Shown here: positions 15,137 to 17,569 of the stretch, piece by piece | Position numbering within the stretch: position 1 is the first letter of the stretch | Layout of the letters: every line of letters begins with the position of its first letter | NCBI GenBank assembly: GCA_034437615.1 | Contig: DAOTTW010000097.1 | Location: 1 to 17,569, forward strand | Direction of reading: 5' to 3' | Source: DAOTTW01 sp034437615 | Lineage (GTDB): Bacteria > Chloroflexota > Anaerolineae > Aggregatilineales > Phototrophicaceae | Length of the DNA stretch: 17,569 nucleotides | Made by a program: the position numbers and the translations under genes | The notes under the pieces: model-generated | What the model saw: the letters and a program-made list of their open reading frames with translations, nothing else | The model's database searches: none | What the model was told of the DNA's origin: nothing

Positions 15137-15165
15137 TTGCGCATCCAGGCATAATCAAGTATATC
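15137..15165 (+). promoter_or_regulatory. Candidate promoter for the 15271 gene group
   Basis: TTGCGC (15137-15142) and TATATC (15160-15165) with a 17-base spacer lie in the divergent gap upstream of the rightward gene group. The predicted transcript start is near 15172. Confidence 0.35.
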
Positions 15166-15205
15166 GAGTGGCAAACATTTTAAGACAACGTGAAACGTCA
15201 AGCGT

Positions 15206-15245
15206 GACCTACAAAACATGAAATGCGACCTACAAAACATGAAAT
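15206..15245 (+). repeat. Tandem 21-base repeat in a leader
   Basis: GACCTACAAAACATGAAAT occurs at 15206-15224 and again, exactly, at 15227-15245 (period 21). Each copy contains an ATG, giving extra possible start codons upstream of 15271. Confidence 0.8.
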
Positions 15246-15270
15246 ACGGCATGAAAAGCACACCAAAACG

Positions 15271-15873
15271 ATGAACGACACAACCGGAGGACAATTAACG
15301 GATGGCTGGCAGATTCCAGCTTATGCACAGGGGATGCTGCATGTGGACGGCGGCACGGGCTTGATTACCGCAGAGGGGCCGACAGGCTTATTTGAATTAG
15401 AGGCCGCTAGCGAATATGTGACGCTGTGGTGGGGCAGCGTCGGCGGTAGCGCCCTGGCGCAGCTGCGCTGGCAAGCGGATAACCTGGGCTGGACGGGTAC
15501 GGTGCGCATCGGCGGCGGCATTGATGCGCTACACATCACGGCGTTACCGGGGCTAGAAGGCGCGTTGTTGCTGCTGCATGTGGACGGCCAACCCCTCAGC
15601 CCGGAATTCACGCCCTATCCTGCCGCCACACAGCGGCGACTGCTGCCATATCCGCTGCCGGATTTCCTGGAAGCAGTCGATGAAGATGTAGAGCCATCCA
15701 ACACCACATGGCTCGTGCCAGAAGCTAGCCCACTGGCGGCGATTGCGCAGGATGCCATGATGAATAACCTGCACATCGCGCTACAGGGGCACTTGGCCGA
15801 CGAAGCGCAGGGGCTACATACGCATTTCGCCCTGCCCATCGTGTTGGATGCGATCACCTTATTCGCACGCTAA
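15271..15873 (+). CDS. Hypothetical protein, 200 residues
   Basis: I do not recognise this protein. It has no signal peptide or membrane helix. The first two thirds alternate short hydrophobic and Gly-rich strands (YVTLWWGSVGGSALAQLRW, WTGTVRIGGGIDALHITALPG, ALLLLHVDGQPLS), suggesting a beta-rich fold. The last third is acidic and then helical (AAIAQDAMMNNLHIALQGHL), ending in ALPIVLDAITLFAR. The start at 15271 (MNDTTGGQLTDGW) is chosen because the in-frame ATG at 15223 lies inside the tandem 21-base repeat and adds only a basic, low-complexity lead. No strong ribosome site precedes either one. The next gene starts 20 bases after the stop and is probably co-transcribed. Confidence 0.65.
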   Translation: MNDTTGGQLTDGWQIPAYAQGMLHVDGGTGLITAEGPTGLFELEAASEYVTLWWGSVGGSALAQLRWQADNLGWTGTVRIGGGIDALHITALPGLEGALLLLHVDGQPLSPEFTPYPAATQRRLLPYPLPDFLEAVDEDVEPSNTTWLVPEASPLAAIAQDAMMNNLHIALQGHLADEAQGLHTHFALPIVLDAITLFAR

Positions 15874-15892
15874 CCATCAGGAGATGCATGTT

Positions 15893-16159
15893 ATGTCATC
15901 ACCGACACCAAACGATCACGACCACATAAGCGCTGTACAGGCACGGCACGTAGACAGGCTGATGCAACTACCGCATGTGGTCGGCGTGGCACTGGGCATG
16001 GCACACGTAGACGGCCAGCCTACCGACGAACCCGCAATTGTCGTGCTGGTCGATGAGAAGCTGCCATTGGCCCAACTCGCACCAGAGGACGTGATACCAT
16101 CGCAACTCGAAGGCGTGCGCGTCGATGTGCAGGCGAGTGGCGTCTTCACGGCCTTCTGA
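15893..16159 (+). CDS. Stand-alone Nal1-like N-terminal domain protein
   Basis: This is an 88-residue protein. The ATG at 15893 is preferred because AGGAG lies nine bases upstream; in-frame ATGs at 15848 and 15884 are too early or too close. The sequence includes LPHVVGVALGMAHVDGQPTD, then EPAIVVLVDEKLP, LAPEDVIPSQLEGVRVDVQ and a final GVFTAF. This order (NVVGVGVG.., TDE..IVVLV.EK.P, ..IP..L.GV.VDV...G) is what I recall from the N-terminal segment of bacterial Nal1-like trypsin-fold proteins, where a protease domain follows. Here the protein ends directly after that segment, so it is either a free-standing regulatory or binding module or a remnant. No protease triad is present. It probably shares a transcript with the preceding gene. 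Confidence 0.7.
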   Translation: MSSPTPNDHDHISAVQARHVDRLMQLPHVVGVALGMAHVDGQPTDEPAIVVLVDEKLPLAQLAPEDVIPSQLEGVRVDVQASGVFTAF

Positions 16160-16177
16160 GCGCCGCTTGAGCATGGG

Positions 16178-16205
16178 TTGTCGCGCTGGAAAAATCAGGC
16201 ACAAT
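16178..16205 (+). promoter_or_regulatory. Weak candidate promoter for the SH3 lipoprotein gene
   Basis: TTGTCG (16178-16183) and CACAAT (16200-16205) with a 16-base spacer lie in the 100-base gap before the lipoprotein start. Both hexamers are imperfect. Confidence 0.25.
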
Positions 16206-16259
16206 CGTCTACATTAACCTGCATTTTGTGCTGGCTTACCCTGGGGGAATAAAAAGCCT

Positions 16260-17279
16260 ATGCTCTATGACCGTAAGACCCATCGTACCCGTTTGTTGCG
16301 TACCGTGCTGATCGTGCTGCTTGTAGGCCTGGTCAGTAGCGCGTGCTCACTGAGCGTTGGCACGTCTACGGATGCGACATTAGCACCCGACACACAGGGC
16401 GGCGACGGGACGACTACGGACAGCGACGGGGCTATAGATAGCGGCGCACCACCCATTGTCACGCTGCTTTCGCCGCGTGATGGCCAGACGTATTTGCAGG
16501 GCACCACCGTTAATATCATCGCCCGCATCGAAAACGCAGGGCCAAGCCTGGACCGCATTCAGGTTTTGCTCAACGGTAGCCCCATCGCAGATCAGCAGAT
16601 CAGCACCGCAGCAGACGCCAATACCTTTGTTGCCACACAGGAATGGCCTTCTACATCCCCAGGCCAGTACACTATCGAAGTGGTCACGTTTCGGCAGGAT
16701 GGCGCACGCAACGCACCCGCTAGCGCGTCGATTACCGTGCGCAGCGCTGAGGATGGCCAGCTTCCAGCACCGACGCAAGCGGCATCCGACACCCCCACAG
16801 CCACACCAACCAACACGCCAGATCAGCAATCCGCTGAAGCCTCCGCGACACCAACCGCAACATCCACCAAGTCAGCAGATATAACGACGCAAGCGCCACA
16901 GGTGCAGCCATCCAGCACGCCAACGCAACCCCCATCGCAAGCGCCACAGGTGAAGCCATCCGCCACACCAAGCGCAACACCGACGCTCACGGCCACACAA
17001 CAACTATTCGCGCTGGTGACCGATACAGCGGGTCCGCTAGCACCAACAGCAAGCTTCCCGCAGGGGCGCTTACAAACCGCTGCCGACATCCGCAGCGCAC
17101 CCAGCACCAACGCAGGCATCGTCGGCAGCGTACTCGCAGGGCAGACGGTGCGCTTGCAAGCGGTCACATCGGATGGCGCGTGGTATCGGGTGCCGGTAGG
17201 CTTTGGTTCTGTGGGCTGGATTTCGGCTTCGGTGCTGGAAACAAGCAACGCGGATGATCTGCCCGTTGTTGATGGCTAG
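16260..17279 (+). CDS. Lipoprotein with Ig-like domain, Thr/Pro stalk and C-terminal SH3 domain
   Basis: This 339-residue secreted lipoprotein has a basic N-terminus, a hydrophobic core and the lipobox VSSAC (C29). A short acidic, Gly/Thr-rich spacer (30-62) is followed by an Ig-like domain (about 64-160: PPIVTLLSPRDGQTYLQGTTVNI at the start, SASITVRS at the end). A Thr/Pro/Ala stalk (about 168-248) contains a 16-residue duplication starting QAPQV. The C-terminal bacterial SH3 domain (about 268-327) has ADIRSAPSTNAGIVGSVLAG and GAWYRVPVGFGSVGWISASVL. Such SH3 modules usually bind peptidoglycan or other wall material. The layout parallels the lipoprotein at 12371: anchor, stalk and a binding head. 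Ribosome site GGGGGAAT is 12 bases upstream. Confidence 0.85.
   Translation: MLYDRKTHRTRLLRTVLIVLLVGLVSSACSLSVGTSTDATLAPDTQGGDGTTTDSDGAIDSGAPPIVTLLSPRDGQTYLQGTTVNIIARIENAGPSLDRIQVLLNGSPIADQQISTAADANTFVATQEWPSTSPGQYTIEVVTFRQDGARNAPASASITVRSAEDGQLPAPTQAASDTPTATPTNTPDQQSAEASATPTATSTKSADITTQAPQVQPSSTPTQPPSQAPQVKPSATPSATPTLTATQQLFALVTDTAGPLAPTASFPQGRLQTAADIRSAPSTNAGIVGSVLAGQTVRLQAVTSDGAWYRVPVGFGSVGWISASVLETSNADDLPVVDG
16888..16961 (+). repeat. Direct repeat within the lipoprotein stalk
   Basis: A 26-base unit starting CGCAAGCGCCACAGGTG at 16888 recurs at 16936 with one change (period 48 bases, in frame). It encodes QAPQVQPSSTP and QAPQVKPSATP, so the stalk has grown by a 16-residue duplication. 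Confidence 0.8.
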
Positions 17280-17347
17280 TGGCTAGCCACAAAGATAACC
17301 GTGTGGGGGCGCAGCGTGCTGCGCCCTGGGTGCAATGCATTGCACCC
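17279..17347. repeat. Hairpin cluster at a convergent junction, copy 5
   Basis: Three perfect inverted repeats follow each other. GTGGCTAGCCAC (17279-17290) starts at the last base of the lipoprotein stop codon. GGGCGCAGC-GT-GCTGCGCCC is at 17307-17326. A 20-base perfect palindrome of GGGTGCAATG and its inverse is at 17328-17347. The lead-in GTGTGGGGGCGC replaces GTAGGGAC here. Confidence 0.8.
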
Positions 17348-17367
17348 CTGCTGACCCGCTGACCTGC

Positions 17368-17569
17368 TTAACCGGTGTCGTCGTTCATCAGGTCGGTGGC
17401 GGCACCTAGCAGCGCTTCACGATAGTCGGCGTTGATGTCATCCCGGCTGCGCAGATAGCGCTCTAGCAATTCTTGGTTGGTCAGACCTTCCGGGCTTTCA
17501 CCCAGTCGCGTGCGCTCCGGACGTTCGACCTCACGCCGAATCGCCGCGATGTAGAACACGCCAGCCTGC
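17368..17569 (-). CDS. Probable SbcD/Mre11-type exonuclease, C-terminal end (5' part beyond right edge)
   Basis: The frame is open to the right edge, so only the last 66 residues are visible; the GTG at 17559 is internal and not a start. The visible end has REVERPERTRLGES, then SPEGLTNQELLERYLRSRD, a helix REALLGAATDLM and an acidic tail NDDTG. The pattern of an R/E-rich segment followed by a 'L..ELL..YL.S' helix and a final 'LL..A..LM' helix resembles the C-terminus of SbcD-like nuclease subunits, where this region contacts SbcC. There are no catalytic motifs in the visible part, so the assignment is by resemblance only. It converges with the SH3 lipoprotein gene. Confidence 0.45.
   Translation of the reverse strand, partial: QAGVFYIAAIRREVERPERTRLGESPEGLTNQELLERYLRSRDDINADYREALLGAATDLMNDDTG

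Noticed and set aside
7240..17347. Hairpin clusters considered as a CRISPR array
   Set aside because: The repeats are kilobases apart, of varying sequence, without regular spacers or cas genes.

Overview
The window looks like a piece of a bacterial chromosome of moderate to high GC content, most likely from Chloroflexota (Anaerolineae-like). I infer this from the style of the proteins: two lipoproteins with long Thr/Pro-rich stalks, a CcdA-TlpA fusion, a DUF2085 membrane protein, small cupin and Nal1-like proteins, and many short strand-switching operons separated by small hairpin repeats. I see no phage, transposase, CRISPR array, tRNA or rRNA.

Layout. 1-332 (-): 5' end of an AAA-type ATPase, cut by the left edge. 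557-1180 (+): metallo-beta-lactamase-fold protein with altered metal ligands. 1335-4131 (-): fatty-acid operon fabF, fabH, then a single-domain response regulator. 4432-7185 (+): atypical SDR, GNAT acetyltransferase, proC. 7343-10773 (-): thiol-disulfide operon with a CcdA-TlpA fusion, a second TlpA and DUF2085. 11066-11743 (+): Crp/Fnr regulator. 11856-13945 (-): a hypothetical protein, an LGFP-like repeat lipoprotein and a cupin. 14140-14275 (+): a short SRP RNA with a near-consensus promoter. 14419-15111 (-): PAP2-like membrane protein. 15271-17279 (+): a hypothetical protein, a stand-alone Nal1-type N-terminal domain and an SH3-domain lipoprotein. 17368-17569 (-): C-terminus of a probable SbcD-type nuclease, cut by the right edge.

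The genes fall into three themes. Lipid synthesis is represented by fabF and fabH. Redox and disulfide handling outside the membrane is represented by CcdA-TlpA, TlpA and possibly DUF2085, with a divergent Crp/Fnr regulator as a possible controller. Envelope functions are represented by two lipoproteins, a PAP2-like protein and the SRP RNA needed for membrane targeting.

The most striking non-coding signal is a family of short hairpin repeats with a GTAGGGAC-type core. Their stems differ in sequence but stay paired. They occupy all five convergent gene junctions in the window, counting SRP RNA/PAP2 as one, and I found no well-formed copy at a divergent junction or inside a gene. The second notable signal is the SRP RNA itself, which carries a UAAC apical loop in place of the usual GGAA type.
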